Shown here: positions 45,722 through 55,770 of the stretch, piece by piece | How positions within the stretch are numbered: the first letter of the stretch is position 1 | Layout of the letters: each line of letters starts with the position of its first letter | From: Pedobacter lusitanus | Lineage (GTDB): Bacteria; Bacteroidota; Bacteroidia; Sphingobacteriales; Sphingobacteriaceae | NCBI RefSeq assembly: GCF_040026395.1 | Contig: NZ_CP157278.1 | Span: 4,712,001 to 4,776,000 of the forward strand | Direction: 5' to 3' | Length of the DNA: 64,000 nucleotides | Program-made: the position numbers and the translations under genes | The notes under the pieces: model-generated | Told to the model about the DNA's origin: nothing | The model's database searches: none | What the model saw: the letters and a program-made list of their open reading frames with translations, nothing else

Positions 45722-45729
45722 CAAAGATA
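45722..45729 (-). promoter_or_regulatory. -7 promoter element of the Fe-S carrier gene
   Basis: On the minus strand this reads TATCTTTG (TAnnTTTG), giving a leader of about 80 nt that includes the hairpin at 45695-45709. Confidence 0.45.
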
Positions 45730-45906
45730 ATAACAAATGGTTTATAATGTATAAGATAAAAAGTGCAGGACAGTCAATTTGAGGTAAAGAATTAAAATGT
45801 CTCTTTATTTTTTGGCTGAGATTCAAATGGCCCGGAACAGATCAGGAATAAATTTTTGAAATTTCTAGAAATAAAAATACATTTTTGCTGAAGACAAATA
45901 GAAACA

Positions 45907-46437
45907 ATGAACATACAATATTTTTTTACCCTCGTGGCCGTTCTGGCAGCAGGAGGGATCATCACTGTATTTTTTACCTGGTATCTGATTAGAAATGATC
46001 TTCAGAAATATTTCAGCATAAAATCTTTTGAGTCCGGAAAAGAAGAACGAAGTCAGTTACTTCCACTTCGTTTACAGGCACATGAACGTATGATAGTTTT
46101 TGTGGAAAGACTTAATCCTGCTAATCTTTTTATCCGCCTGCATCAGCAGGGAATCTCTGCCAGAGAGCTGCAATCAGTCATTCTGAATGAAATCAGATCA
46201 GAATATCAGCATAATGTGAGCCAGCAATTGTATGTATCAGCAGCAAGCTGGACAGTTATGCGTAAATTAAAAGAAGATACTATTGCCATGCTTAATAATG
46301 CTGTAGCAGGCCTGCCTGCCGATGCAAGTGGCGTAGAGCTGAGCAGAAAGGTTCTGGAGCATATGGCAGGAATTGCCGATAACCCATATGAGCTTACACT
46401 TCAGCTGATTCAAAAAGATATTCATCAGTTATTTTAA
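45907..46437 (+). CDS. Conserved membrane-anchored hypothetical protein
   Basis: The 176-aa protein has one N-terminal membrane helix ([23 protein letters not shown]) and a helical cytoplasmic body ([60 protein letters not shown]). Function is unknown. It ends one base before the methylmalonyl-CoA mutase gene, so it is co-transcribed, but nothing in its sequence ties it to the mutase reaction. Confidence 0.82.
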   Translation: MNIQYFFTLVAVLAAGGIITVFFTWYLIRNDLQKYFSIKSFESGKEERSQLLPLRLQAHERMIVFVERLNPANLFIRLHQQGISARELQSVILNEIRSEYQHNVSQQLYVSAASWTVMRKLKEDTIAMLNNAVAGLPADASGVELSRKVLEHMAGIADNPYELTLQLIQKDIHQLF

Positions 46438-46438
46438 T

Positions 46439-47986
46439 ATGGAAGATAAAAAATTCGTTACCAGTTCAGGAATAGAAATCAAGGCAACTTATACCCTTGC
46501 TAAGCCAATGACTGAAATACCAGGTGAGTTTCCCTATACAAGAGGTATTCAGAAAGATATGTATCGTGGCAGATTGTGGACTATGCGTCAATACGCAGGT
46601 TTTAGCACCGCCGAAGAGTCAAATAAACGTTATCACTATCTTTTACAGCAAGGGACAATGGGTTTGTCTGTTGCGTTTGATCTGCCTACCCAGATCGGTT
46701 ATGATTCTGATCATGAAATGGCTGAAGGTGAGGTTGGAAAAGTGGGGGTTGCCATTGATTCCCTGAAAGATATGGAAACTTTGTTTGATGGTATTGAACT
46801 GGAAAAAATAACTACTTCCATGACGATCAATGCCACTGCGTCTATTTTACTGGCGATGTATATTGCGCTGGCTAAAAAGCAGGGAGCAGATATCAGACAA
46901 ATATCGGGAACTATACAGAATGATATCTTAAAAGAATACGCAGCCAGGGGCACTTATATTTACCCGCCTAAATCCTCAATGCGGATCATTACAGATATTT
47001 TTGAGTACTGCAGTAAAGAGGTTCCGAAATGGAATACGATCTCCATTTCAGGTTATCATATTCGTGAGGCCGGCTCTACAGCCGTGCAGGAACTGGCTTT
47101 TACGCTGGCCAATGGAAAAGCCTATTTGAATGCTGCTCTGGAAAAGGGACTCGATATCAATATTTTTGCTAAACGTCTTTCTTTCTTTTTCAATTGTCAT
47201 AACAACTTTTTTGAGGAGATAGCAAAATTTCGTGCTGCCAGAAGAATGTGGGCTAATATTACCAAATCTTTGGGCGCGACAGATGAGAAGGCGCAAATGT
47301 TGCGTTTTCACACCCAAACGGGCGGCTCTACGCTCACGGCACAGCAACCGATGAATAATATCATCAGAGTGACTAATCAAGCCATGGCGGCCGTCCTTGG
47401 AGGTACGCAGTCTTTACATACCAATGGTTATGACGAAGCATTGTCTTTGCCTACTGAGGCAGCAGCAAAAATTGCTTTGCGTACACAGCAGGTTATTGCG
47501 TTTGAGAGTGGAGTGACAGAGACAGTAGATCCGCTGGCAGGTTCTTTCTTTGTGGAAAACCTGACTAACGAAATTGAAGCTGCTGCGCAGTTGTATATCG
47601 ATAAGATTGATGCCATGGGCGGATCAGTAAATGCGATTGAAAATGGCTATATTCAGAATGAAATTGCGGATGCAGCTTATGCTTATCAGGTAGAGGTAGA
47701 AGAAGCAACCAGGGTAATTGTCGGGGTGAATAAATTTACACAGGAAAAAGAAGGTATTACCGATACGTTAAGGATAGATGAATCGATAAGAACGATACAG
47801 ACTGATAAATTAAACCAGTTGAAAAAAGAGCGGGACAATGCGGCGGTAACAGCTGCACTGGTTAACCTGAAAAAGGCAGCTGAATCTACTGAAAACCTCA
47901 TGCCGTTCATCCTGACAGCAGTGGAGTCCTATGCTACTTTAGGAGAAATTGCAGACGTGATGCGTAGTGTTTTTGGTGAGTATTAA
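46439..47986 (+). CDS. Methylmalonyl-CoA mutase family, catalytic domain only
   Basis: The 515-aa protein corresponds to the TIM-barrel domain of methylmalonyl-CoA mutase ([89 protein letters not shown]). It lacks the C-terminal cobalamin-binding DXHXXG domain, so it needs a separate B12-binding subunit, as in isobutyryl-CoA-type or split mutases, or is a paralogue. No such subunit is in the window. It is preceded by a membrane-anchored hypothetical gene. Confidence 0.9.
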   Translation: MEDKKFVTSSGIEIKATYTLAKPMTEIPGEFPYTRGIQKDMYRGRLWTMRQYAGFSTAEESNKRYHYLLQQGTMGLSVAFDLPTQIGYDSDHEMAEGEVGKVGVAIDSLKDMETLFDGIELEKITTSMTINATASILLAMYIALAKKQGADIRQISGTIQNDILKEYAARGTYIYPPKSSMRIITDIFEYCSKEVPKWNTISISGYHIREAGSTAVQELAFTLANGKAYLNAALEKGLDINIFAKRLSFFFNCHNNFFEEIAKFRAARRMWANITKSLGATDEKAQMLRFHTQTGGSTLTAQQPMNNIIRVTNQAMAAVLGGTQSLHTNGYDEALSLPTEAAAKIALRTQQVIAFESGVTETVDPLAGSFFVENLTNEIEAAAQLYIDKIDAMGGSVNAIENGYIQNEIADAAYAYQVEVEEATRVIVGVNKFTQEKEGITDTLRIDESIRTIQTDKLNQLKKERDNAAVTAALVNLKKAAESTENLMPFILTAVESYATLGEIADVMRSVFGEY

Positions 47987-48005
47987 ATGTAATGTTAAAA
48001 AATAG

Positions 48006-48014
48006 TTATCCACA
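48006..48014 (+). promoter_or_regulatory. DnaA box upstream of dnaA
   Basis: TTATCCACA is the exact consensus DnaA box, 168 bp ahead of the dnaA start in an AT-rich gap (47987-48181). One box suggests autoregulation. An origin would be expected to have several boxes and no others are clear here. Confidence 0.65.
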
Positions 48015-48181
48015 TAAAAAATTTAGGTTAACTATGGTATTACTCTGCTGATTAGGTACTTACTAAATAAATGAAATTTTAGTTTTTTTTGTTGATAATT
48101 TTTTGAATCTTCGATCTCTCGGATCAGCAGTTTCTATAGGCTGATTTCGTTGGGTAAAATCATTAATATATTAAGGGCACT

Positions 48182-49612
48182 ATGGAAAAAACTTGTACCG
48201 AAGTATGGAAAAACTGTCTTCAAATTATTAAGGACAATATCCCGAGCCAGAGTTTTAAAACCTGGTTCGAACCGATCTCTGCCCTTAAGCTGGATGGCAA
48301 AGTTTTAACTATTCAGGTACCCAGTTTATTTTTCTATGAATGGTTGGAGGAACACTATGTCGGCCTGCTGCGTAAGACTGTTAAAAAGCAGCTTGGAGAC
48401 GATGGCAGGCTGGAGTACAACATTGTTGTGGACAAGTCTTCGAACAGTGGTTCTCCCTATACGACCAATATGCCTTCCAACGGTAACGGTGCAGAAGCTA
48501 AACTGCAATCCATGCCCATCCCTGTTTCTATCAACAAGGACATTAAAAACCCATTTATCATACCAGGTCTGAAAAAGCTGAATGTAGATCCTCAGTTAAA
48601 TTCAAATTATACCTTTGAGAACTATATTGAGGGTGATTGTAACCGTCTTGCACGGTCGGCCGGTTATGCTGTTGCAGCAAAACCAGGGGGAACTTCCTTT
48701 AATCCCTTAATGATTTATGGCGGTGTAGGTTTGGGTAAAACCCATCTGGGACAGGCTATAGGAAATGAAATTAAAAGGACGATGCCGGATAAACTGGTTA
48801 TTTATGTGTCCTGTGAGAAGTTCTGCCAGCAATTTGTAGACTCTCTGAAAAATAATACGATCAATGACTTTGTGAATTTCTATCAGGCAATGGACGTTAT
48901 CATCATGGATGATGTGCATAATTTTGCCGGAAAAGAAAAAACGCAGGATATCTTCTTTCATATTTTCAATCATCTGCATCAGTCAGGTAAACAGGTTATT
49001 CTGACCTCTGATAAAGCGCCCAAAGATCTTGCCGGACTGGAAGAAAGATTACTAAGCAGGTTCAAATGGGGGCTTTCAGCAGATCTGCAGATTCCTGATC
49101 TGGAAACCAGGATTGCTATCCTGAGAAAGAAAATGTACGCAGATGGAATTGAACTTCCGCTGGAAGTTGTTGAATATGTTGCTAATAACATTGATAATAA
49201 TGTCAGAGAGCTGGAAGGAGCGATGGTATCACTGCTTGCTCAATCTACTTTGAATAAAAAAGATATTGATCTTTCTCTGGCCAAACAGATGCTGAAGAAC
49301 TTTATCAAAAACACCACCAAAGAGATTTCAATGGAGTACATACAAAAACTGGTATGTGAATACTTTGAAGTTCCTGTGGATATGGTGAAATCCTCTACCC
49401 GTAAAAGAGAAATTGTACAGGCAAGACAGATTTCTATGTATCTTTCTAAAAGCCATACCAAATCTTCGCTGAAAACGATAGGTGCTTTCTTTGGAGGCAG
49501 AGATCACTCTACTGTAATCTATGCCTGTCAGACCGTTGAAGATTTGATTGACACCGATAAAAAATTTAAGGGTTATGTCCATGACATACAGAAAAAACTC
49601 AAGATGAGTTAA
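48182..49612 (+). CDS. dnaA: Chromosomal replication initiator DnaA
   Basis: The 476-aa AAA+ protein has the N-terminal DnaA domain (EVWKNCLQIIKDNIPSQSFKTWFEPI), a linker rich in Ser/Gly/Asn (about residues 85-110), Walker A (YGGVGLGKTHLGQA, near residue 180), Walker B (VIIMDDVHNF) and the C-terminal DNA-binding domain with GGRDHSTVIYACQTVEDL. It unwinds oriC. A consensus DnaA box upstream fits autoregulation. Confidence 0.98.
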   Translation: MEKTCTEVWKNCLQIIKDNIPSQSFKTWFEPISALKLDGKVLTIQVPSLFFYEWLEEHYVGLLRKTVKKQLGDDGRLEYNIVVDKSSNSGSPYTTNMPSNGNGAEAKLQSMPIPVSINKDIKNPFIIPGLKKLNVDPQLNSNYTFENYIEGDCNRLARSAGYAVAAKPGGTSFNPLMIYGGVGLGKTHLGQAIGNEIKRTMPDKLVIYVSCEKFCQQFVDSLKNNTINDFVNFYQAMDVIIMDDVHNFAGKEKTQDIFFHIFNHLHQSGKQVILTSDKAPKDLAGLEERLLSRFKWGLSADLQIPDLETRIAILRKKMYADGIELPLEVVEYVANNIDNNVRELEGAMVSLLAQSTLNKKDIDLSLAKQMLKNFIKNTTKEISMEYIQKLVCEYFEVPVDMVKSSTRKREIVQARQISMYLSKSHTKSSLKTIGAFFGGRDHSTVIYACQTVEDLIDTDKKFKGYVHDIQKKLKMS

Positions 49613-49861
49613 TCATTTCTGATAACCTATTCATTAATAGATTACTATAAATTATTTCGTAATTTCTGTAATAGAGAAGTTACGTCCTGTCCGGTGATTT
49701 CCGTCTTTGAAGACTAAATTCTCAATTCCTTAACATTAAATTCAGAAATCGGCTTCTTGTCCCATAAAACAAGATGATAAATCATTTTATCATATTCCAA
49801 AGCCAACAATTCCGTAATACCTTCAGGATATTTTCGTGCAGCAATAATCTAAAAAAAGCTC

Positions 49862-52800
49862 ATGGAAAAAAAACTACTCAATTTTTTACGAATGCTTCTT
49901 ACAATGGCATTTGTCAGTCTTACTGCTGTACAGTTATTTGCACAGCAGGTGCAGATTAAAGGAACTGTCACAGACGAGACCAAAGCACCGGTTCCGGGTG
50001 TCAGTATTAAAGTCAAAGGAACAGCCCTGGGAACTGTCAGTTCAACTAATGGAACTTTCTCGATCAGTGTACCAAAAGGTAAAACAATATCAGTTACTTC
50101 TATCGGTTACCTGACACAGGAAATTGTTGCCGGCGGAGAAACCGTACTCAATATAGAACTGAAAAACGATTCCAGGCAATTGACTGAAGTGGTAGTTACT
50201 GCACTTGGTATTAAAAAAGATGTCAGAAAAATCGGTTATGCTACACAGGAAATTAAGGGAAGCGAACTGGTTAAAGCCAGAGAGCCCAATGCAATCAATT
50301 CCTTAACCGGAAAAATTGCAGGATTAACAGTTGGGGGGAATGCAGAATTGCTTGGTCGTCCGCAATTGGTTTTAAGAGGAAGTACGGACCTGCTGTTTGT
50401 TGTAGATGGTGTACCGGTAAACTCTGATACCTGGAATATCAGTGCAGATGATATAGAAACCTATACCGTATTAAAAGGCCCGAATGCTGCAGCTTTATAT
50501 GGTTTCAGAGGACAAAATGGTGCAATATTGGTGACTACCAAAAAGGGAACCAAAGATAACCGTGGTTTCAGTGTTGAACTGAACAGCAGTACTATGTTTG
50601 AAAAAGGGTTTACAGCTGTTCCAAAAGCTCAGACACAATACGGTTATGGTAACGACTATAAATATGCTTATGGAAATGACCTTTATGATCTGGACGGAAG
50701 TTACAGACGTACCAATGTCTGGGGACCTAAATTTGATGGACAAGGTGTAGCTCAGTATGACAGTCCGATAGATCCGGTAACGGGAATCAGAACTAAAACA
50801 CCATGGCTTGCCAAAGGCGCCAAAAATTTCGAGAACTTCATGGAAATGGGTTTACTGAGTACCAATAACGTATCAGTAAGTGCATCAGGTGATAAATATG
50901 ATATGCGTACTTCAGTAAGTCATACTTATCAGAAAGGAATGGCTCCGAATACCAAACTGAATATTGATAACCTGAATATTTACGGGGGATATAATTTCAG
51001 TCCTAAATGGAGAATGGATGCCAGTCTGAATTTAAATTCTCAGTATACACCAAACATTCCTGATGTGTCTTACGGGCCTAACAGTTATGTTTATCAGTTT
51101 AAAGTATACGGTTCTTCAAGCTGGGATATTAATGATGTCAAAGATTATTTCGGCGGGCCACGCGGGCGGCCGGGTCTGGTACAGAATTTCGTAGAATATG
51201 GCAGACATAACAATCCATATTTTACAGCTAATGAATGGTTGCACAGCCATAAAAAGACAGATATCAATGGTTATGCGAAATTAAGCTATAAGGTTAATGA
51301 TAACCTGAATTTCAGTTTGCGTTCGCAAATCACAACCTGGAATCAGTTGCGTACAGAAAAAGTTCCACCATCAACTAACTTAAATCAATATGTAAACGAT
51401 TACTATTTCAATAAGGTTAATGGTGTATATAATATCTGGTATGGTGACTACAGGGAAGATCAGCGTAATTTAATTGAACATAATCACGATTTCCTGGCTA
51501 ACTATAACAAGAAATTCAGTGATTATTTCAGCCTTTCCGGTTCTGCGGGTGCTAACCTGAGAACTTTCGAATATAATTCTACCTGGGCAACTACTTATGC
51601 GCTTACCTTACCCGGTGTATATACGCTTGCCAATTCTCAGGGACCTGTTAAATCTTACAACTTTGGTTCAAAAATGCAGGTTTCCAGTGGTTATTATACC
51701 TTTGACTTTGGCATTAAGAACTGGTTAAACATTAATACTACCGGTCGTGTGGATAAACTTTCCACTTTACCTAAAGGCAATGATGTCTTTTTCTATCCAT
51801 CAGTATCTTTGAGTTCTGTAATTAGTGATTATACTAAATTACCTGAATTTATATCTTTCTTAAAAGTAAGAGGATCTTTTGCCGATGTAAGAGGAGCTTT
51901 AACCAGCCCGACTATAGGAACAGCTTATAATGCACTAACAGGAAGTACTGTAGGTACTTTATTAGGTGGTGGTACTTATGGTGGTTATGGAACAGAGTTA
52001 TACAGTTCTTATGACGGACCTAACTATGATAACCAGAACACATATAATGTTAACACTTATTATAACAATACACCTTCAGTTGATTTCTCGAAGAATATTG
52101 CCAACAGCAAGATTAAACCTTTTGATGTAAAATCATATGAAGCAGGTACAGAAATCAGATTCCTGAAAAACAGACTGGGTCTTGATTTTACTTATTTTAC
52201 CTCAGTTAATGGTCCTTTGGTATTTCAATTACCGGTTGCCCCATCCACAGGATATGCTACCGAAAGTGTGAATGCGATAACCTCAAAGAAAAAAGGATGG
52301 GAACTTTCCATAACAGGCACACCAGTTAAAGCGCAAAGCGGCTTCACCTGGGATGTGATGGCTAACCTTTCTACCTATAAAGAAACACTGAGTAAAATTT
52401 ATGACGGCGTAGATGGCTGGGCAATAAATAACCATAACTATAAAGTAGGAGAGCGTCTGGACGGAATTTACGGCCGTGCATATGTAAGATCTCCGGATGG
52501 ACAGATCATCCATGATGCAAGTGGGTTACCGCTGGCACAGCAGGCAGGTGTAAACAATAACCAGTTATTAGGTTATGCAAATCCTGATTTTGTATTTGGT
52601 TTTAACAACAGATTCAGTTATAAAAACTTCAGCTTCAGTTTCCAGTTTGACGGACGTATCGGAGGTAAAATATTTGACTATGCCTATGCTCAGATGTTAA
52701 ATGCAGGTACTGCAGCAGATCTGGTTGAAGGACAATATGGTGATGCCCGTTTAAAAGAATGGCAGAGTACTAATGGCGGAACAGTCAATGCAACTGGTGC

Positions 52801-53227
52801 AATGGTTGGAAGCGGGGTGGTCATTGCTTCAGGCACACCACACTATACCAATGGTAAAATTGATAATTACGATCAGCTGACTTTTGCGCCGAATACTAAA
52901 GCAGTAACGCTGAGAAATTATGTGCAGAATGGAGTTTATGGACTATTTGATGAACCATTTATGATCAGCCGTTCTTATGTAAAACTACGTGAAGTTGTCA
53001 TTGGTTATAATTTACCTAAAAAGTTCCTGGGTAAATCATTTATCAGATCGGCAAGTATCTCTTTGATTGGCAGGAACCTGCTTTATTTTGCAAAACGTAA
53101 AGACATAGACCTTGATCAGTATGCTTCAGGATTTAATCTGTCAAGTAAATCCAATGGTGGTAAACAAAGCGATCTGCAAAGTTCAACGGCACGCCGTTAT
53201 GGTTTCAATATCAGCATAGGCTTCTAA
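49862..53227 (+). CDS. SusC/RagA-family TonB-linked outer-membrane receptor
   Basis: The 1121-aa protein has a signal peptide (MLLTMAFVSLTAVQLFAQQ), a CarboxypepD-reg-like domain (IKGTVTDETKAPVPGVSIKVKG), and the SusC plug (KIAGLTVGGNAELLGRPQLVLRG, LFVVDGVPVNSDTWNISADDIETYTVLKGPNAAALYGFRGQNGAILVTTKKG). A long barrel ends in NISIGF. It works with a SusD lipoprotein to import nutrients across the outer membrane. SusD and a phosphatase gene follow within 22 and 8 bp. The 249-bp upstream gap holds an ATGATAAA...TTTATCAT-type hairpin but no gene. Confidence 0.95.
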   Translation: MEKKLLNFLRMLLTMAFVSLTAVQLFAQQVQIKGTVTDETKAPVPGVSIKVKGTALGTVSSTNGTFSISVPKGKTISVTSIGYLTQEIVAGGETVLNIELKNDSRQLTEVVVTALGIKKDVRKIGYATQEIKGSELVKAREPNAINSLTGKIAGLTVGGNAELLGRPQLVLRGSTDLLFVVDGVPVNSDTWNISADDIETYTVLKGPNAAALYGFRGQNGAILVTTKKGTKDNRGFSVELNSSTMFEKGFTAVPKAQTQYGYGNDYKYAYGNDLYDLDGSYRRTNVWGPKFDGQGVAQYDSPIDPVTGIRTKTPWLAKGAKNFENFMEMGLLSTNNVSVSASGDKYDMRTSVSHTYQKGMAPNTKLNIDNLNIYGGYNFSPKWRMDASLNLNSQYTPNIPDVSYGPNSYVYQFKVYGSSSWDINDVKDYFGGPRGRPGLVQNFVEYGRHNNPYFTANEWLHSHKKTDINGYAKLSYKVNDNLNFSLRSQITTWNQLRTEKVPPSTNLNQYVNDYYFNKVNGVYNIWYGDYREDQRNLIEHNHDFLANYNKKFSDYFSLSGSAGANLRTFEYNSTWATTYALTLPGVYTLANSQGPVKSYNFGSKMQVSSGYYTFDFGIKNWLNINTTGRVDKLSTLPKGNDVFFYPSVSLSSVISDYTKLPEFISFLKVRGSFADVRGALTSPTIGTAYNALTGSTVGTLLGGGTYGGYGTELYSSYDGPNYDNQNTYNVNTYYNNTPSVDFSKNIANSKIKPFDVKSYEAGTEIRFLKNRLGLDFTYFTSVNGPLVFQLPVAPSTGYATESVNAITSKKKGWELSITGTPVKAQSGFTWDVMANLSTYKETLSKIYDGVDGWAINNHNYKVGERLDGIYGRAYVRSPDGQIIHDASGLPLAQQAGVNNNQLLGYANPDFVFGFNNRFSYKNFSFSFQFDGRIGGKIFDYAYAQMLNAGTAADLVEGQYGDARLKEWQSTNGGTVNATGAMVGSGVVIASGTPHYTNGKIDNYDQLTFAPNTKAVTLRNYVQNGVYGLFDEPFMISRSYVKLREVVIGYNLPKKFLGKSFIRSASISLIGRNLLYFAKRKDIDLDQYASGFNLSSKSNGGKQSDLQSSTARRYGFNISIGF

Positions 53228-53249
53228 TCCCCAATTAATCTTAAAACAA

Positions 53250-54860
53250 ATGAAATTAAATATCATAAAATTAACCAGTCTGATTGCCATAGCAGTAACA
53301 CTGGGCAGTTGCCAGAAGGGCGATTTACTCTCTAACCCGAATGTAGCTAACGAAAATTCAAATGTGCCGGTATCTCTTTTACTGAATCACCTGACCTGGA
53401 GCATGTACCGTGGTGGCGGTGTAGTAGAAAAAGCTTCCAATGCTGTGGGTGAGGAGCCATTTGGCCAGCTGAGTAAATGGAATCAGTATACAGTTTCTAC
53501 TAATGCATACTACCGGGCAACCAATGCTTATGCTTTCAGTAATACAGCTACAGCTTATGATCTGGTCAGATATGTCAATCAGATGGAGAGCCAGGCGCAG
53601 ACCCAATTGGGAACCCCGAATAGCGTTTACAGTGCTTTAGGTAAATTTTTCAGAGCTTATAGTTTTATCTGGCTCAGTCAGCGGGTAGGGGATATTCCGG
53701 CAGGTGAAGCTGGTGATTCAAAAAATCTGACACCAAAATTTGAAGCACAGAAAGATGTCTATAAAAGAAGTCTTCAGTTACTGGATGAGGCCAATTCAAT
53801 TATCACTATTGCTATCAAGCCAGCAGTCTCAGTAGATAACTCCAATACTGTAGTTGGTGGTGATATTTTTGGATTAACTTATCTGCAGTGGCAGAAAGTA
53901 ATCAACAGTTACCGCATAAGAATACTGATCAGTCTGAGTAAACGTGCTGATGATAATGCCGATCTGAATATCAGACAGCAGTTTGCCGATATCTTAAACA
54001 ATCCGGTTAAATATCCTTTGCAAACCGGAAATGCTGATAATTTATCTTTCAAGTATAATGCGACCGTAAATAAGTTTATCTATAACCCTGATGAAACTTA
54101 TAACGTATTTGAGAATATGGGTAAAACCTATCTTGATCTGACTACTGCGAATCAGGATCCGCGTACTTTTATTACTTCGACTCCGGCACCGGCCGAAATT
54201 AAATCTGGTAAAACCGTTAGCGATTTCAGTGCCTATGTTGGTGCAAGTACAGCACTTACACAAAGTTCACTTTCTGCAAATGATGCCAAAGGAATGTATT
54301 CCTATGTAAACTATAAACGTTATTTCACAACTTTTACAGGACCTGAGCCAGCAGTTATGATTGGTTATCCGGAATTGTGTTTTAACATTGCAGAAGCAAT
54401 TAACAGAGGCTGGGTAAGTGGTTCTGCTGCTACCTGGTATCAGAACGGAATAAAAGCTTCTATTAGTTTCTATGGATTAAATGAAGGACAGAGTTATGAT
54501 ATCGGTGACGTTAAGGGTGTAACCTTAGGTACAGTAACTATTAAAATCAGTAATTTCCTGAATCACCCCAATGTCGTTTATAAGGGAGATAACGCTGACG
54601 GATTAAAACAGATTCTGGAGCAGAAATATGTTGCCTTTTTTGAGAACTCAGCCTGGGAGGCCTTTTATAACTGGCGTCGTACCGGAATTCCGGTGTTTGC
54701 CAATAACGGTCCTGGTATTAATCCTTCAGGTATTATACCGGTACGCTGGCAATATCCGCTGGATGAGCAGAATAATAATACTGCAAATTACAAAGCAGCA
54801 GTTGGCTCACAATACGGAGGCAGCGATGATGTGAATCAGAAAATGTGGTTACTTAAATAA
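53250..54860 (+). CDS. SusD/RagB-family nutrient-binding lipoprotein
   Basis: The 536-aa lipoprotein has the lipobox IAVTLGSCQKG and the SusD-like helical pattern, including VYSALGKFFRAYSFIWLSQRVGDIPAGEAG, YLQWQKVINSYRIRILISLSKRADD and EQKYVAFFENSAWEAFYNWRRTGIPVF. It resembles the SusD-like_2 group. It binds the ligand at the cell surface and closes over the SusC barrel. It sits 22 bp after its SusC partner. Confidence 0.94.
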   Translation: MKLNIIKLTSLIAIAVTLGSCQKGDLLSNPNVANENSNVPVSLLLNHLTWSMYRGGGVVEKASNAVGEEPFGQLSKWNQYTVSTNAYYRATNAYAFSNTATAYDLVRYVNQMESQAQTQLGTPNSVYSALGKFFRAYSFIWLSQRVGDIPAGEAGDSKNLTPKFEAQKDVYKRSLQLLDEANSIITIAIKPAVSVDNSNTVVGGDIFGLTYLQWQKVINSYRIRILISLSKRADDNADLNIRQQFADILNNPVKYPLQTGNADNLSFKYNATVNKFIYNPDETYNVFENMGKTYLDLTTANQDPRTFITSTPAPAEIKSGKTVSDFSAYVGASTALTQSSLSANDAKGMYSYVNYKRYFTTFTGPEPAVMIGYPELCFNIAEAINRGWVSGSAATWYQNGIKASISFYGLNEGQSYDIGDVKGVTLGTVTIKISNFLNHPNVVYKGDNADGLKQILEQKYVAFFENSAWEAFYNWRRTGIPVFANNGPGINPSGIIPVRWQYPLDEQNNNTANYKAAVGSQYGGSDDVNQKMWLLK

Positions 54861-54868
54861 ACAGACAG

Positions 54869-55681
54869 ATGAAAGCAATAATCGTTTTATTCTTTTCCGC
54901 AATTGTAAGTTTGCAGGCTGCGGGAGCAACAGTAAATGATACGACCAGGCTGGTGCCTTTGCAGGGAGCGGCTAATTTCAGAGACCTTGGTGGTTATATG
55001 ACCAGTGAAGGTACGCATGTAAAATGGGGTAAAGTATATCGCTCTGCAGAGATCAGTAAACTGACTGATGCTGATCTTAAATTACTGGCTCAAAAACATA
55101 TTAAGGCTGTAGTTGATTTTAGAAGCGATGAAGAAGTAGCAAAGGCCAAAGACCGTTTACCAGCCAATGCTTCTTATTTACAGCTGCCAGCCGGTAGTGA
55201 AAGCCTGGCTGGAATTATGGCCGTACTGCCTAAGCTGAGTTCAGGAGATTCGTTAATGATCTCATTTTATAGTCAGACAGCTCATTTAAAAGATAAGTAT
55301 AAACCATTTTTCCAGGAGCTGTTAAAAATGCCGGATAGTGATGCTTTACTTTTTCATTGTACTGCCGGAAAAGACCGTACAGGAATAGGGGCTGCATTGT
55401 TTCTGCATGTTTTGGGAGTGCCGGATGAAACCGTTCTGGAGGATTATCTCGCTACTAACGAATATCGTAAAGCAGAGAATGAAAAGATGGTTAAAATGAT
55501 GATGCAAATGAATATTAAAGAGCAGGTTGCACGTGATATGGCTGCGGTTAAACCAGAATACCTGATTGCTACCGTAAAAGCAATTTATCAGCAATACGGA
55601 AGTTTAGATCAGTTTGTAACTGAAGAGCTGGGTCTGAAAACTGAAGATATCGCTCTGTTAAGGAAAAAGTATACGAATTAA
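54869..55681 (+). CDS. Secreted tyrosine-protein phosphatase family enzyme
   Basis: The 270-aa protein has a signal peptide (AIIVLFFSAIVSLQAAGA). Its dual-specificity-type phosphatase domain has the N-terminal motif GAANFRDLGGYMTSEGTHVKWGKVYRSAEISKLTD and the catalytic CX5R loop HCTAGKDRTGIG (Cys164, Arg170). The general acid is probably an upstream Asp. These enzymes hydrolyse phosphotyrosine or small phosphoesters. It lies 8 bp downstream of SusD, so it is likely periplasmic and works on what the SusC/D pair imports, perhaps a phosphorylated ligand; this is inferred from context. Confidence 0.9.
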   Translation: MKAIIVLFFSAIVSLQAAGATVNDTTRLVPLQGAANFRDLGGYMTSEGTHVKWGKVYRSAEISKLTDADLKLLAQKHIKAVVDFRSDEEVAKAKDRLPANASYLQLPAGSESLAGIMAVLPKLSSGDSLMISFYSQTAHLKDKYKPFFQELLKMPDSDALLFHCTAGKDRTGIGAALFLHVLGVPDETVLEDYLATNEYRKAENEKMVKMMMQMNIKEQVARDMAAVKPEYLIATVKAIYQQYGSLDQFVTEELGLKTEDIALLRKKYTN

Positions 55682-55713
55682 CAAACACAAGAGCTCATGT
55701 CTCTAATCAGTAT

Positions 55714-55753
55714 AAAAAACGGGCTGTCCTTATCAAAAGGCAGCCCGTTTTTT
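55714..55753 (+). terminator. Terminator of the SusC/D-phosphatase operon
   Basis: AAAAAACGGGCTG pairs with CAGCCCGTTTTTT, extended by CCTT/AAGG, and ends in a T-run. It also suits the convergent NUDIX gene. Confidence 0.9.
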
Positions 55754-55770
55754 ATGCAGATTATAATTCT

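Noticed and set aside
47987..49861. Calling a full oriC around dnaA
   Set aside because: Only one clear DnaA box is visible on either side of dnaA; that is not enough for an origin call.
49774..49959. 61-codon frame overlapping the SusC start
   Set aside because: It overlaps the signal-peptide region of the SusC gene in another frame and has unusual composition.
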